Shown: one piece after another, positions 34,778-42,360 of the stretch
Layout of the letters: each line of letters begins with the position of its first letter
Numbering within the stretch: the first letter of the stretch is position 1
Source of the DNA: CAZIMM01 sp964540415
Lineage (GTDB): Bacteria > Bacillota > Clostridia > Oscillospirales > Acutalibacteraceae
Direction: 5' to 3'
DNA length: 45,542 bases
Assembly: GCA_964540415.1 (NCBI GenBank)
Contig: CAZIMM010000010.1
Location: forward strand, 1 to 45,542
Program-made: the position numbers and the translations under genes
Notes under the pieces: generated by a model
What the model saw: only the letters and a program-made list of their open reading frames with translations
Told to the model about the DNA's origin: nothing
The model's database searches: none

Positions 34778-35602
34778 ATGAAAGCCAGCTCAATCAGAAT
34801 TCTTGCAATTATACTGTGCATTGCCACCCTTTTCTTTGCCTCCTCGTGTTCTTTTATCGACAGCTTTAAGGGAACATCGGAAGCTGAAACAACGACGGAG
34901 GCTCCAAAAAGCGTCACGGCAATGCCCGAAGGTCAGGACGCTGTGCTTGCTTATTTCAACACCCTTGTTGACAAAGCCAAGGCAAGCAAGCCGAAGGTCA
35001 AGTGGTCCTCCGACATCGGTGTTGACAACGGCTCGTTTGAGTGCGCCAACGAAACTCTGAAGGCTGCTTTGCCGACAGTCGCGGGAATTATGCTCAAAGA
35101 CAAAGGCACAAGCGGAGAAACAGTATACGGAGATTCACTGCTGAACATTTTCCCCGTCAAGGGCAACGAAGTCGGCAGTCTGCTCAAGCCGTCAAACATT
35201 GTCGCAGCCGAAATCAAAGAGGTTGAAAACACCTACGAAATTGACATCACTCTCGCGGACGAGAGCGACCCCACGCAGGGCGGCTCGATTGTCGGCACAA
35301 TTTTCGAAATTCCTGAAAAGTCGGAAATTCTCAGTGAGTTTTCGAAGGTTAAGGATTATGTTTCAGTTGACGACTATATTCCGCTTTATACAGGCTGCAC
35401 AATCCACTGTGTTGTTGACAGGCTGACAGACAATGTCATCCGCGTTGAATACAACAAGAGGATAAACATAACCACAACCGTTGTCGGCCAGGGCACACTG
35501 GTTGACATCGGAGTTGAGCCGCTGACCTTCACCGTTACGGGAACGGATAAATACGAATTTGACTGGGTCGATCCCAACGCACCGACAACTGCTGCAGAAT
35601 AA
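34778..35602 (+). CDS. Lipoprotein of unknown function, paralogue 1
   Basis: The 274-residue product has a lipoprotein signal peptide with lipobox ASSC (Cys24), then an acidic Thr/Glu-rich spacer (SEAETTTEAPK). The mature domain begins with an amphipathic helix (DAVLAYFNTLVDKAKASKPKV) and ends in beta-rich sequence (VRVEYNKRINITTTVVGQG). It is a diverged paralogue of the next gene, which shares the same layout and the same order of motifs. The in-frame codon at 34715 is ignored because RBS AAAGGAG sits 7 nt before the ATG at 34778. I do not recognise a characterised family; it should be attached to the outer face of the membrane. Confidence 0.8.
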   Translation: MKASSIRILAIILCIATLFFASSCSFIDSFKGTSEAETTTEAPKSVTAMPEGQDAVLAYFNTLVDKAKASKPKVKWSSDIGVDNGSFECANETLKAALPTVAGIMLKDKGTSGETVYGDSLLNIFPVKGNEVGSLLKPSNIVAAEIKEVENTYEIDITLADESDPTQGGSIVGTIFEIPEKSEILSEFSKVKDYVSVDDYIPLYTGCTIHCVVDRLTDNVIRVEYNKRINITTTVVGQGTLVDIGVEPLTFTVTGTDKYEFDWVDPNAPTTAAE

Positions 35603-35656
35603 GCAAATATTTTTGAGGGTAAAGATTTTCAAATCTTGTAAAAGGAGATATTTATC

Positions 35657-36568
35657 GTGAAAAAGTTTATTGCGTTGCTCCTTACACTTGTTTTTGCATT
35701 CGCACTTGCGGCCTGCGGTTCAGATGAGGCAAATCCCGCCAATGCCGCAACAACCGTTGAAGAAACCACAACCGAGGTGCCGGCAAGCGAAGTTCCTTCC
35801 GAGCCGCTCACCTCCGACGTAACCGCAGCTGACGGGCAGTCAACCGTTGCCGATTCAACAACACTTGACGGTGCGACAACCGCCGCGGGCGAAACAACAG
35901 CTGAGGCAACAACGAAGGTTGCCATCGTAGCTCCTCTCGGAAGCGACAAAAACAAGGTTGTGAATTTCTACAACAATGTTGCAAACGCAACCAAGGGTTA
36001 TGCCGGCACGATGAAGGTTGACCGCACGCAGGGCACAAAATCCAAGCTGAACACGGTTTCGGTTGAGTTTGCCAGAGGCACGGTTGAGGGCGTTCTGCCA
36101 AACGATTATCCGCAGAATTCAACCAAGACCTTCACAAACGGCAAGACAAAGTCCGGCGAGTCAATCAAGGGCTTCCTGCCGATTGAAGGCGATGCCAGAA
36201 TGAGCACGCTCCAGCCCTCCGGCGTGGCATCTGCTGCGTGCACCGAGAGCGACGGCGGTTATAAAATCGTAATTAAGCTTGCAGAAGAAGTCGGGCACAA
36301 TTTGTTCTACAAAGCTCCGAACCATGCGTCATGCATGGCGACTCTGGGCATCACGGAGGAAGATCTCAAGCCTCTCAAGCTCAAGGAAGCGACCATCTCC
36401 TATACCGGTGCAACAATCACGGCCTTCGTCAATGCGGACGGTCTGCTGACTTCAATGGAGCTCAAGGAGCCGGTGGTTATCGACGGCACGCTGAGCCTTG
36501 TGGGCATTCCGATTATCGAGGTCAATGTCACCGGCACATGGCAGCAGGAGTTCAAGTTCACATATTAA
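35657..36568 (+). CDS. Lipoprotein of unknown function, paralogue 2
   Basis: This 303-residue lipoprotein starts at GTG with RBS AAAGGAG and has lipobox ALAAC (Cys20). A long Thr/Ser/Glu spacer (about residues 28-90, with TTVEETTTEVP and TTAAGETTAEATTK) leads to a domain starting KNKVVNFYNNVANATKGY, the counterpart of DAVLAYFNTLVDKAKAS in paralogue 1. Later shared features are the GFLPIEGD / NIFPVKGN segment, the KIVIKLAEE / IDITLADE strand and a repeated VTGT strand at the end. It lies 54 nt after paralogue 1 in the same transcript. Function unknown. Confidence 0.8.
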   Translation: MKKFIALLLTLVFAFALAACGSDEANPANAATTVEETTTEVPASEVPSEPLTSDVTAADGQSTVADSTTLDGATTAAGETTAEATTKVAIVAPLGSDKNKVVNFYNNVANATKGYAGTMKVDRTQGTKSKLNTVSVEFARGTVEGVLPNDYPQNSTKTFTNGKTKSGESIKGFLPIEGDARMSTLQPSGVASAACTESDGGYKIVIKLAEEVGHNLFYKAPNHASCMATLGITEEDLKPLKLKEATISYTGATITAFVNADGLLTSMELKEPVVIDGTLSLVGIPIIEVNVTGTWQQEFKFTY

Positions 36569-36596
36569 GCTTATGCATAATTAAATACGTCTCTTT

Positions 36597-36628
36597 TAAA
36601 AAACCCGCAGAAATGCGGGTTTTTTTTT
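36597..36628 (+). terminator. Rho-independent terminator of the lipoprotein pair
   Basis: A 7-bp stem ACCCGCA/TGCGGGT (36603-36609 and 36614-36620) with a GAAA-type loop is followed by nine T and preceded by a run of A, so it could also act on the minus strand. Confidence 0.9.
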
Positions 36629-36721
36629 GCTAAAAAAATCGACAGATGTTATTTTCCCGCCAAATCCGCGCATAATACGCTTTGAATAAACCCGAAAACC
36701 GAAGGAGTGAAATTCGGAAAA

Positions 36722-37468
36722 ATGGAAGCATTGGTTGAGATGAAAAGTGTCGTCAAAAAATTCCCCGGCGTTACGGCGCTCAGCGACATTTCCTTTAATA
36801 TTATGCCCGGCGAGGTTCACGTGCTGCTGGGAGAAAACGGAGCGGGAAAATCGACACTGATGAAAATTCTCAGCGGAGTCTACCGTCCGACAAGCGGCTC
36901 GATTGTGCTCAACGGCAAGCCTTATTCGCATCTGACACCCAAAACCTCCGCCGAAAACGGCATAAGTGTTATTTATCAGGAATTGAGCGTAATCAACGAA
37001 CTGTCAATACGCGAAAATCTGTTTGTCGGCAAGCTCCCGGTGAAAAAGCTGCTGGGCATGAGCATTATTGATTATCATGAAATGCAAAAGCGCGCGGTCG
37101 AGCTGCTCGGCAAGGTCGGTTTGCGGCGTGACCCGAAAACGCCGGTTGAGGAAATCAGCATTTCCGAAAAGCAGCAGGTTGAAATTGCAAAGGCTCTCGC
37201 CGCAAACAGCAATGTTATTATCATGGACGAGCCGACAGCGTCGCTCACCAACTCGGAAATATCCCACCTGTTTGACATTATTCGCCGTTTGAAGGAGGAA
37301 GGCAAGGGAATCGTCTTCATTTCCCACAAGCTGGAGGAAATCATGGAAATCGGGGACAGGGTCACAGTGCTCAAGGACGGCACCTATGTCGGGACTAAGC
37401 CCGTCAGCGAGGTCACAGCGGACGGGCTTGTGAGCATGATGGTCGGACGCGAAATCGGAAAGCTATGA
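36722..37468 (+). CDS. alsA: D-allose ABC transporter ATPase AlsA, N-terminal half (frameshifted)
   Basis: This frame encodes the first ATPase domain of a two-domain sugar importer ATPase (RbsA/MglA/AlsA type). Walker A GENGAGKS is at residues 38-45, the signature region reads ISISEKQQVEIAKALA, Walker B is VIIMDEPTAS, and the H loop is FISHKLEE. It stops at TGA 37466-37468 right after VGREIGKL, where the family continues into the second domain; that domain follows at once in another frame from 37464. One extra base or two missing bases near 37463 would restore one protein of about 520 residues. The assignment to allose rather than ribose rests on the gene neighbourhood (alsC, alsE, alsK, alsB, rpiB). 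Confidence 0.85.
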   Translation: MEALVEMKSVVKKFPGVTALSDISFNIMPGEVHVLLGENGAGKSTLMKILSGVYRPTSGSIVLNGKPYSHLTPKTSAENGISVIYQELSVINELSIRENLFVGKLPVKKLLGMSIIDYHEMQKRAVELLGKVGLRRDPKTPVEEISISEKQQVEIAKALAANSNVIIMDEPTASLTNSEISHLFDIIRRLKEEGKGIVFISHKLEEIMEIGDRVTVLKDGTYVGTKPVSEVTADGLVSMMVGREIGKL

Positions 37469-38281
37469 GGACTCGAGCGTCATTTTTGAAGTGCAGAATC
37501 TCTCGAGAAAAGACGGCAAGGTCAACGGAGTCTCCTTCAAGCTGCACAAGGGTGAGATTCTCGGATTTTCGGGGCTTGTCGGTTCGGGTCGCAGTGAGAT
37601 GATGAATTCGATTTTCGGCTCCGAGCCGAGGGCTGCGGGAGAAATCTTCATTGACGGCAAAAGAGTCAAAATCAGAAATCCCTATTCCGCAATCAAAAAC
37701 GGGCTTGCCATGGTGACGGAAAACCGCCGTGAAACAGGCTTTTTTCACAATTTTATGATTAAGCAGAACATTTCTCTGCTGCCTTATATCAAAGAATCAC
37801 GCGGCGGCGGCACGGTTGGCTTCACGAGCCAGAAATTCGAGAATGAATGTGCCTCAAAAGAGAAAGTAAGGCTGAACATCAAGTGCCATTCCATAGAACA
37901 GGGCATCACAGAGCTGTCGGGCGGCAATCAGCAGAAGGTCATCCTCGGGAAGTGGCTTGCGGCAGATTCGCAAATCATCATTTTTGACGAGCCGACAAAA
38001 GGCATTGATATCGGAAGCAAAAGCGAAATTTACGCTCTTATGCGCAACCTTGCAAACGACGGGAAGGGCGTGCTGGTTGTTTCCTCCGAATTGCCTGAGC
38101 TGCTTGCAGTTTGCGACACCATTGCCGTCTTCCGCCGCGGCAAAATTGTTAAAACCTTTGCGCGGAATGAGGCAACGGAAGAAAAAATCATGTTGCTGGC
38201 CAGCAGCTACGACACGAATTCANNNNNNNNNNGGAAGAAAAAATCATCATGGCATCAACCGGTGAGGAGGAAGAAGCATGA
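37464..38281 (+). CDS. alsA: AlsA, C-terminal half (frameshifted, interrupted by an assembly gap)
   Basis: This frame continues AlsA from YEDSSVIFEVQNLSRKD. It carries the second nucleotide-binding domain: degenerate Walker A SGLVGSGRSEMM, the ENRRETGFF segment typical of the family, signature ELSGGNQQKVILGKWLA and Walker B IIFDEPTKGIDIG. No RBS or good start codon precedes it, so it is not a separate gene. Ten N interrupt it at 38223-38232. After the gap, the frame reads EEKIIMASTGEEEEA and stops at TGA 38279-38281, which overlaps the ATG of alsC; this is probably the real C-terminus. Confidence 0.82.
38223..38232. other. Scaffold gap (10 N)
   Basis: Ten N join two contigs inside alsA. The 15-mer GGAAGAAAAAATCAT occurs at 38177-38191 and again at 38233-38247, directly after the gap, so the two contigs probably overlap there and the 31 bases at 38192-38222 may be a wrong or variant contig end. 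Confidence 0.9.
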
Positions 38282-39237
38282 GCCAAAAAGTCAAAAGAGA
38301 GATGTCTTTCAGTGAGGTGTGGCAGAGATTCGGTACACTCGGTATTCTCGTTATTCTGCTCGCCGCTTTAGCAATACTCAAACCGCATTATTTCTTTGCA
38401 TCCACAACCGTAACGCAGATTCTGGCGCAAAGCTCCGTGAACATTCTGATTGCTCTCGGAGAGTTCTTCGCCATTCTGATTGCGGGCATTGACCTTTCGG
38501 TCGGCTCCGTGGTTGCATTGACCGGCATGATTTCGGCAAAGATGATGGTCGCGGGCGTCAACCCCGTCTCAGCTGTTTTTATCGGCATCATCCTCGGAGC
38601 GCTCCTGGGCTGCATCAACGGCCTGTTGGTCAACGTCACGGGGCTGCATCCGTTCATCATAACCCTCGGCACACAGGCAATTTTCAGAGGAGTAACGCTC
38701 ATCGTTTCAAATTCGAGCGCGGTGTTCGGGTTTCCTCAGGCATTCACAAGATTTATTTCCGCGCAGGTTCTGAACATTCCGGCAGTTGCCCTCATTGCGC
38801 TGATTGCGGCGCTGATTCTGGCGTTTGTCACCAAACGGACAAAGCTCGGACGCAACATTTATGCTCTGGGCGGCAACAGGGAATCCGCATGGTATTCCGG
38901 CATCAACGTCAAGCTTCACACTCTCATTGTTTTCATTATTTCCGGAATCTGCGCCGGCATCGCCGGTATTGTGCTGCTCGGACGTGTCGGCTCAGCCGAG
39001 CCGGCTGCGGCAACCGGCTTTGAAACCTACGCAATTGCCGCTTCAATCATCGGCGGCACGAGCTTTTTCGGAGGAAAGGGCAAGATATTCGGAGTTGTCA
39101 TGGGCGGTCTTATAATAGGTGTCATCAACTTCGGCATGAATATTCTTTCCGTATCGAGCAATCTGCAGCAGGTTGTCATGGGTGCGCTCATCATCGGCTC
39201 GGTTGCTCTGGACAGATTCGTCGCCAACAGAAAATAA
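38278..39237 (+). CDS. alsC: D-allose ABC transporter permease AlsC
   Basis: The 319-residue protein is an RbsC/AlsC-type permease (binding-protein-dependent transport, BPD_transp_2 fold) with about eight to ten hydrophobic segments. Landmarks are LAQSSVNILIALGEFFAILIAGIDLSVGSVVAL near residues 48-80 and the coupling loop ALGGNRESAWYSGINV, where the family typically reads ALGGNxEAAxxSGI. It forms the membrane channel with a partner copy, powered by AlsA. The ATG overlaps the alsA stop (ATGA), indicating translational coupling. Confidence 0.9.
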   Translation: MSQKVKREMSFSEVWQRFGTLGILVILLAALAILKPHYFFASTTVTQILAQSSVNILIALGEFFAILIAGIDLSVGSVVALTGMISAKMMVAGVNPVSAVFIGIILGALLGCINGLLVNVTGLHPFIITLGTQAIFRGVTLIVSNSSAVFGFPQAFTRFISAQVLNIPAVALIALIAALILAFVTKRTKLGRNIYALGGNRESAWYSGINVKLHTLIVFIISGICAGIAGIVLLGRVGSAEPAAATGFETYAIAASIIGGTSFFGGKGKIFGVVMGGLIIGVINFGMNILSVSSNLQQVVMGALIIGSVALDRFVANRK

Positions 39238-39258
39238 TTTATTACGGAAGTGATTAAT

Positions 39259-39948
39259 GTGAAATCTATGTTCAACCCCTCACTTATGTGCATGGATCTG
39301 ACGGAAATCAAAGCGCAGACAAAAATACTCAATGAACGCTGTGATTTTTTTCACGTTGACATCATGGACGGTCACTTTGTCAAAAATCTCACGCTTTCTC
39401 CCGGCTTTGTTGAGGCTTTTGCTCCGCTTGCAAAAAAGCCGATAGACTGCCATCTGATGGTGACAAATCCGGCTGACTATGTCGAGCCCCTGGCAAAGGC
39501 GGGCGCCAACTATATTTGCCCTCACCTTGAGGCAATAAATGCGGATGCTTTCAGGATACTTGAGAAAATCAGGCAGGCGGGGTGCAAAACAGGGCTTGTT
39601 CTCAACCCTTCAACTCCGCTTTCCGCGGCGAAGCACCTGCTGGGCAGAATTGATATGCTGACAATCATGACCGTTGACCCCGGCTTTGCCGGCAGCCCCT
39701 TTCTTCCGGAAATGCTTGATAAAATCCGCGAGGCAAAGCAAATTAAGGAAGAAAACAATTTGCACTACCTGATTGAAATTGACGGCTCGTGCAGTGAAAA
39801 GACCTTCGGTCAGCTCCATGAAGCAGGCGCAGAGGTTTTCATCGTCGGCAGCTCCGGGCTGTTCGGACTTGACCCGAACCTCAAGGCGGCATGGAACAAA
39901 ATGATAGAAATCTTCAAAAGTACAACCGGCAAGGAGGAAGTGCAATGA
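39259..39948 (+). CDS. alsE: D-allulose-6-phosphate 3-epimerase AlsE
   Basis: This 229-residue TIM-barrel protein belongs to the ribulose-phosphate 3-epimerase superfamily and matches AlsE features closely: NPSLMCMDL at the start, FFHVDIMDGHFVKNLTLSP (metal His/Asp), CHLMV, MTVDPGFAGSPFLPEMLDK and IEIDGSCS with the second catalytic Asp. It interconverts allulose 6-phosphate and fructose 6-phosphate, the last step of allose use. The frame opens at GTG 39250, but GGAAGTG at 39246-39252 fits the GTG at 39259 better. The stop overlaps the start of alsK (ATGA). Confidence 0.9.
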   Translation: MKSMFNPSLMCMDLTEIKAQTKILNERCDFFHVDIMDGHFVKNLTLSPGFVEAFAPLAKKPIDCHLMVTNPADYVEPLAKAGANYICPHLEAINADAFRILEKIRQAGCKTGLVLNPSTPLSAAKHLLGRIDMLTIMTVDPGFAGSPFLPEMLDKIREAKQIKEENNLHYLIEIDGSCSEKTFGQLHEAGAEVFIVGSSGLFGLDPNLKAAWNKMIEIFKSTTGKEEVQ

Positions 39949-40844
39949 CCTTTTCGGCGGTCGGAGTTGATATCGGCGGCACAAATTTCCGCCTCGGCTC
40001 GGTATCGCCCGACGGGGAAGTCGATTGCTTTGTTCAGAAAAGCAGCGAGATTTTTTCCGCCGGCTATGCTCCCGACATACTTTTTACGGAAATATCGGAA
40101 TATCTCTCCGGTATTCCGCACAAAATAAAAGCACTTGCAATCGGTTTGCCTTCAATAGTCAGCAAGGATAAAAAAACGGTTGTCTCAACCCCGAACATCA
40201 AGGGCTTTGACAACCTGCCGCTTGCGGATTCACTTTCGCACAAGCTCGGCATACCCGTTTTTCTCGACCGCGATGTCAATTATCTGATGAGGTACGATAT
40301 CCGCAGCCTGTCTCTGGACACCTCGGGAATCATTGTCGGCTTTTACATCGGTACGGGGCTCGGCAACTCGATTTTTATCAACGCCCAGCCGTTCACCGGT
40401 AAAAACGGGGCTGCGGGAGAGTTGGGTCACATACCCCTGTACGGCGTTGAAGGCGAGTGCACCTGCGGCAACATCGGGTGCAGCGAGCTGCGCTGTTCGG
40501 GCAGATATCTTGAAAAAATCGCCGCCGAAAAATATCCCGACACTCCGATAAAGCAAATTTTTGTTCGTCACGGCAATGACGAGGTGATCACGGAATACGT
40601 CAAAGGGCTTGCGATTCCTCTTGCAACGGAAATCAACATCCTTGACCCTGATTTTGCCGTGATTGCCGGCGGTGTCCCGTTCATGGAGGGCTTTCCGCAG
40701 CAGCTCCTGCTTGACAGCATCAGGCAAAGCGTCAGAAAGCCGTATCCGTCCGGGAATCTTGTGTTGCTTTTTTCAAAGCACACACAGCAGAGCGGCGTCA
40801 TCGGGGGCGGTCTTTATGCCTACGATGCGTTGGAGCGCGGTTAA
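39945..40844 (+). CDS. alsK: D-allose kinase AlsK (ROK family)
   Basis: This 299-residue ROK kinase has the N-terminal phosphate loop DIGGTNFRLG, the AlsK-like stretch IVSKDKKTVVSTPN (residues 71-84), the catalytic Asp110 in FLDRDVN, GTGLGNSIF, and the zinc-site motif GELGHIPL with CTCGNIGC (His162 and Cys172/174/179). It phosphorylates allose at C6. The similarity of the SKDK..STPN stretch to the E. coli allose kinase and the adjacent alsE make allose more likely than glucose. Start chosen at the ATG overlapping the alsE stop, not the upstream in-frame ATG at 39891. Confidence 0.88.
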   Translation: MTFSAVGVDIGGTNFRLGSVSPDGEVDCFVQKSSEIFSAGYAPDILFTEISEYLSGIPHKIKALAIGLPSIVSKDKKTVVSTPNIKGFDNLPLADSLSHKLGIPVFLDRDVNYLMRYDIRSLSLDTSGIIVGFYIGTGLGNSIFINAQPFTGKNGAAGELGHIPLYGVEGECTCGNIGCSELRCSGRYLEKIAAEKYPDTPIKQIFVRHGNDEVITEYVKGLAIPLATEINILDPDFAVIAGGVPFMEGFPQQLLLDSIRQSVRKPYPSGNLVLLFSKHTQQSGVIGGGLYAYDALERG

Positions 40845-40848
40845 TCCG

Positions 40849-40866
40849 CGGTGCAAAGTCGCACCG
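40849..40866 (+). promoter_or_regulatory. Intercistronic hairpin before alsB
   Basis: A 6-bp stem CGGTGC/GCACCG with a 6-nt loop lies in the 54-nt gap between alsK and alsB, without a T tract. Such hairpins often stabilise the mRNA of the abundant binding protein in ABC operons; that role is inferred. Confidence 0.45.
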
Positions 40867-40898
40867 TAACACACTATTTTCAACAAGGAGTAGACACT

Positions 40899-41858
40899 AT
40901 GAACAAAAGAATTTTTTGCATCCTCACAGCACTTTCATTGATTCTCTGCACCGCCTTTTTCGGCTGCAAATCGTCCGATGGCGGCACAAAATCCGCTGAA
41001 TACGCCATTATCCTCAAAACCCTTTCCAACGATTTCTGGGCAACAATGAAGAAGGGCATTGAGGAAGAGGCCAAAAAGCTGAACATCACCGTGGACATTT
41101 TCGCCGCACAAAGCGAGGAAGACACTGAGGGTCAGCTCCGCATTCTGGAAAACTGCATAAGCAAGGGCTACAAAGCAATCGGTGTTGCTCCCCTTTCGCC
41201 GACAAACCTGATTAACGGCGTTGTTGAAGCGAACAAAAAGGGAATATATGTGATGAACATTGACGAGAAGTTCGATATGGACTCTCTGAAAAACGCAGGC
41301 GGAAGTGTCATCGCATTTGCGACGACGGACAACGTTGCCGTCGGAAAAAAGGGAGCGGAGTTCATTATTGACAAGCTCACCGACGGCGGCGAGGTTGCGA
41401 TAATCGAGGGCAAGGCGGGCAATGCCTCGGGAGAGGCGAGGAAACAGGGCTCGAAGCAGGCTTTTGAAGACGCGGACGGAATAACCATTGTTGAATCCCA
41501 GCCCGCAGATTGGGACAGACAGAAGGCTCTGGACAAGGCGACGAGCTTCATCCAGATGCATCCGAAGCTCAAGGCAATTTATTGCTGCAACGACACCATG
41601 GCTCTCGGTGCTCTGCAAGCGGTGAAAAACGCAAACAAGCTCGGTGACATTATTGTCGTCGGCACGGACGGCGCGGCGGAAGCTCTCGAGAGCATCAATG
41701 CAAAAGAGCTTTCGGCAACAGTTGCACAAAACTCATCGGAACTCGGTGCAACTTCGCTGCGCAGAATGGTCAAGGCTGTCACGGACGGCGAAAAAATCGA
41801 TTCCTCAGTCACACCGGAAACCATACCGGTTGATTCTTATATCGTGGAGCAAAGATAA
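40899..41858 (+). CDS. alsB: D-allose-binding lipoprotein AlsB
   Basis: The 319-residue product is a periplasmic-binding-protein-like sugar receptor (Peripla_BP_4) with lipobox FFGC (Cys23), so it is lipid-anchored outside the membrane. It closely resembles allose-binding AlsB: YAIILKTLSNDFWATMKKG, FATTDNVAVGKKGAEFIID, VAIIEGKAGNASGEARKQG, ESQPADWDRQKALDKA and AIYCCNDTMALGALQAV. These include the ligand-contacting Asn, Asp and Arg positions known for the ribose/allose receptors. Start at the ATG with RBS AAGGAG; the upstream in-frame codon at 40851 lies inside the preceding hairpin. Its stop overlaps the rpiB start by one base. Confidence 0.92.
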   Translation: MNKRIFCILTALSLILCTAFFGCKSSDGGTKSAEYAIILKTLSNDFWATMKKGIEEEAKKLNITVDIFAAQSEEDTEGQLRILENCISKGYKAIGVAPLSPTNLINGVVEANKKGIYVMNIDEKFDMDSLKNAGGSVIAFATTDNVAVGKKGAEFIIDKLTDGGEVAIIEGKAGNASGEARKQGSKQAFEDADGITIVESQPADWDRQKALDKATSFIQMHPKLKAIYCCNDTMALGALQAVKNANKLGDIIVVGTDGAAEALESINAKELSATVAQNSSELGATSLRRMVKAVTDGEKIDSSVTPETIPVDSYIVEQR

Positions 41859-42298
41859 TGGCATTTAAATGTATTGCGGTTGCGTGCGACCATGTGGGCT
41901 TTGAAATGAAAAAGGATATTATCTCTCATCTTGAAAGCCGGGGCATACGAACGCTCGACCTCGGAACGGACAGCGGCGAACGCACGGATTATCCGATTTT
42001 CGGCAAGGCGGCGGCACATGCCGTCGCCGGGGGCGAGTGTGACGGCGGAATTTTAATTTGCGGCACCGGAGTCGGAATTTCTCTGAGTGCGAACAAGGTG
42101 AAGGGCATACGCTGTGTGGTTTGCAGCGAACCGTATTCCGCACAGCTTTCACGCCGCCACAACAACACGAACATGCTTGCCCTCGGCGCCCGCGTTGTGG
42201 GCAAGGATCTGGCGCTGATGATAACCGACTCCTGGCTCGACGGAGAGTTCGAGGGCGGCAGACATGCAAAACGCGTGGAAATGATTGAGGGAGACTGA
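41858..42298 (+). CDS. rpiB: RpiB-type sugar-phosphate isomerase (allose 6-phosphate / ribose 5-phosphate)
   Basis: The 146-residue protein is an RpiB/LacAB-family aldose-ketose isomerase. It shows ACDHVGFEMK (Asp11-His12), GTDSGERTDYPIFG, the catalytic Cys68 in ICGTGVGISLSANK, and the RRHNNTNMLALGARVVG phosphate-binding segment. E. coli RpiB also acts as allose-6-phosphate isomerase, and here the gene closes an allose operon, so this is the likely in vivo step: allose 6-phosphate to allulose 6-phosphate. TAATG overlap with alsB shows coupling. Confidence 0.92.
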   Translation: MAFKCIAVACDHVGFEMKKDIISHLESRGIRTLDLGTDSGERTDYPIFGKAAAHAVAGGECDGGILICGTGVGISLSANKVKGIRCVVCSEPYSAQLSRRHNNTNMLALGARVVGKDLALMITDSWLDGEFEGGRHAKRVEMIEGD

Positions 42299-42302
42299 AA
42301 AG

Positions 42303-42350
42303 GCTCACCGCACAGCTCTGTTTTTGCCGTGCGGTGAGCGATATTTTTTG
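42303..42350 (+). terminator. Bidirectional terminator between the allose operon and topoisomerase gene
   Basis: An 11-bp perfect stem GCTCACCGCAC/GTGCGGTGAGC (42303-42313 and 42329-42339) is followed by GATATTTTTTG on the plus strand; on the minus strand CTTTTC follows. It lies between two convergent genes whose ends are 62 bp apart. Confidence 0.85.
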
Positions 42351-42360
42351 CGTATAACTT

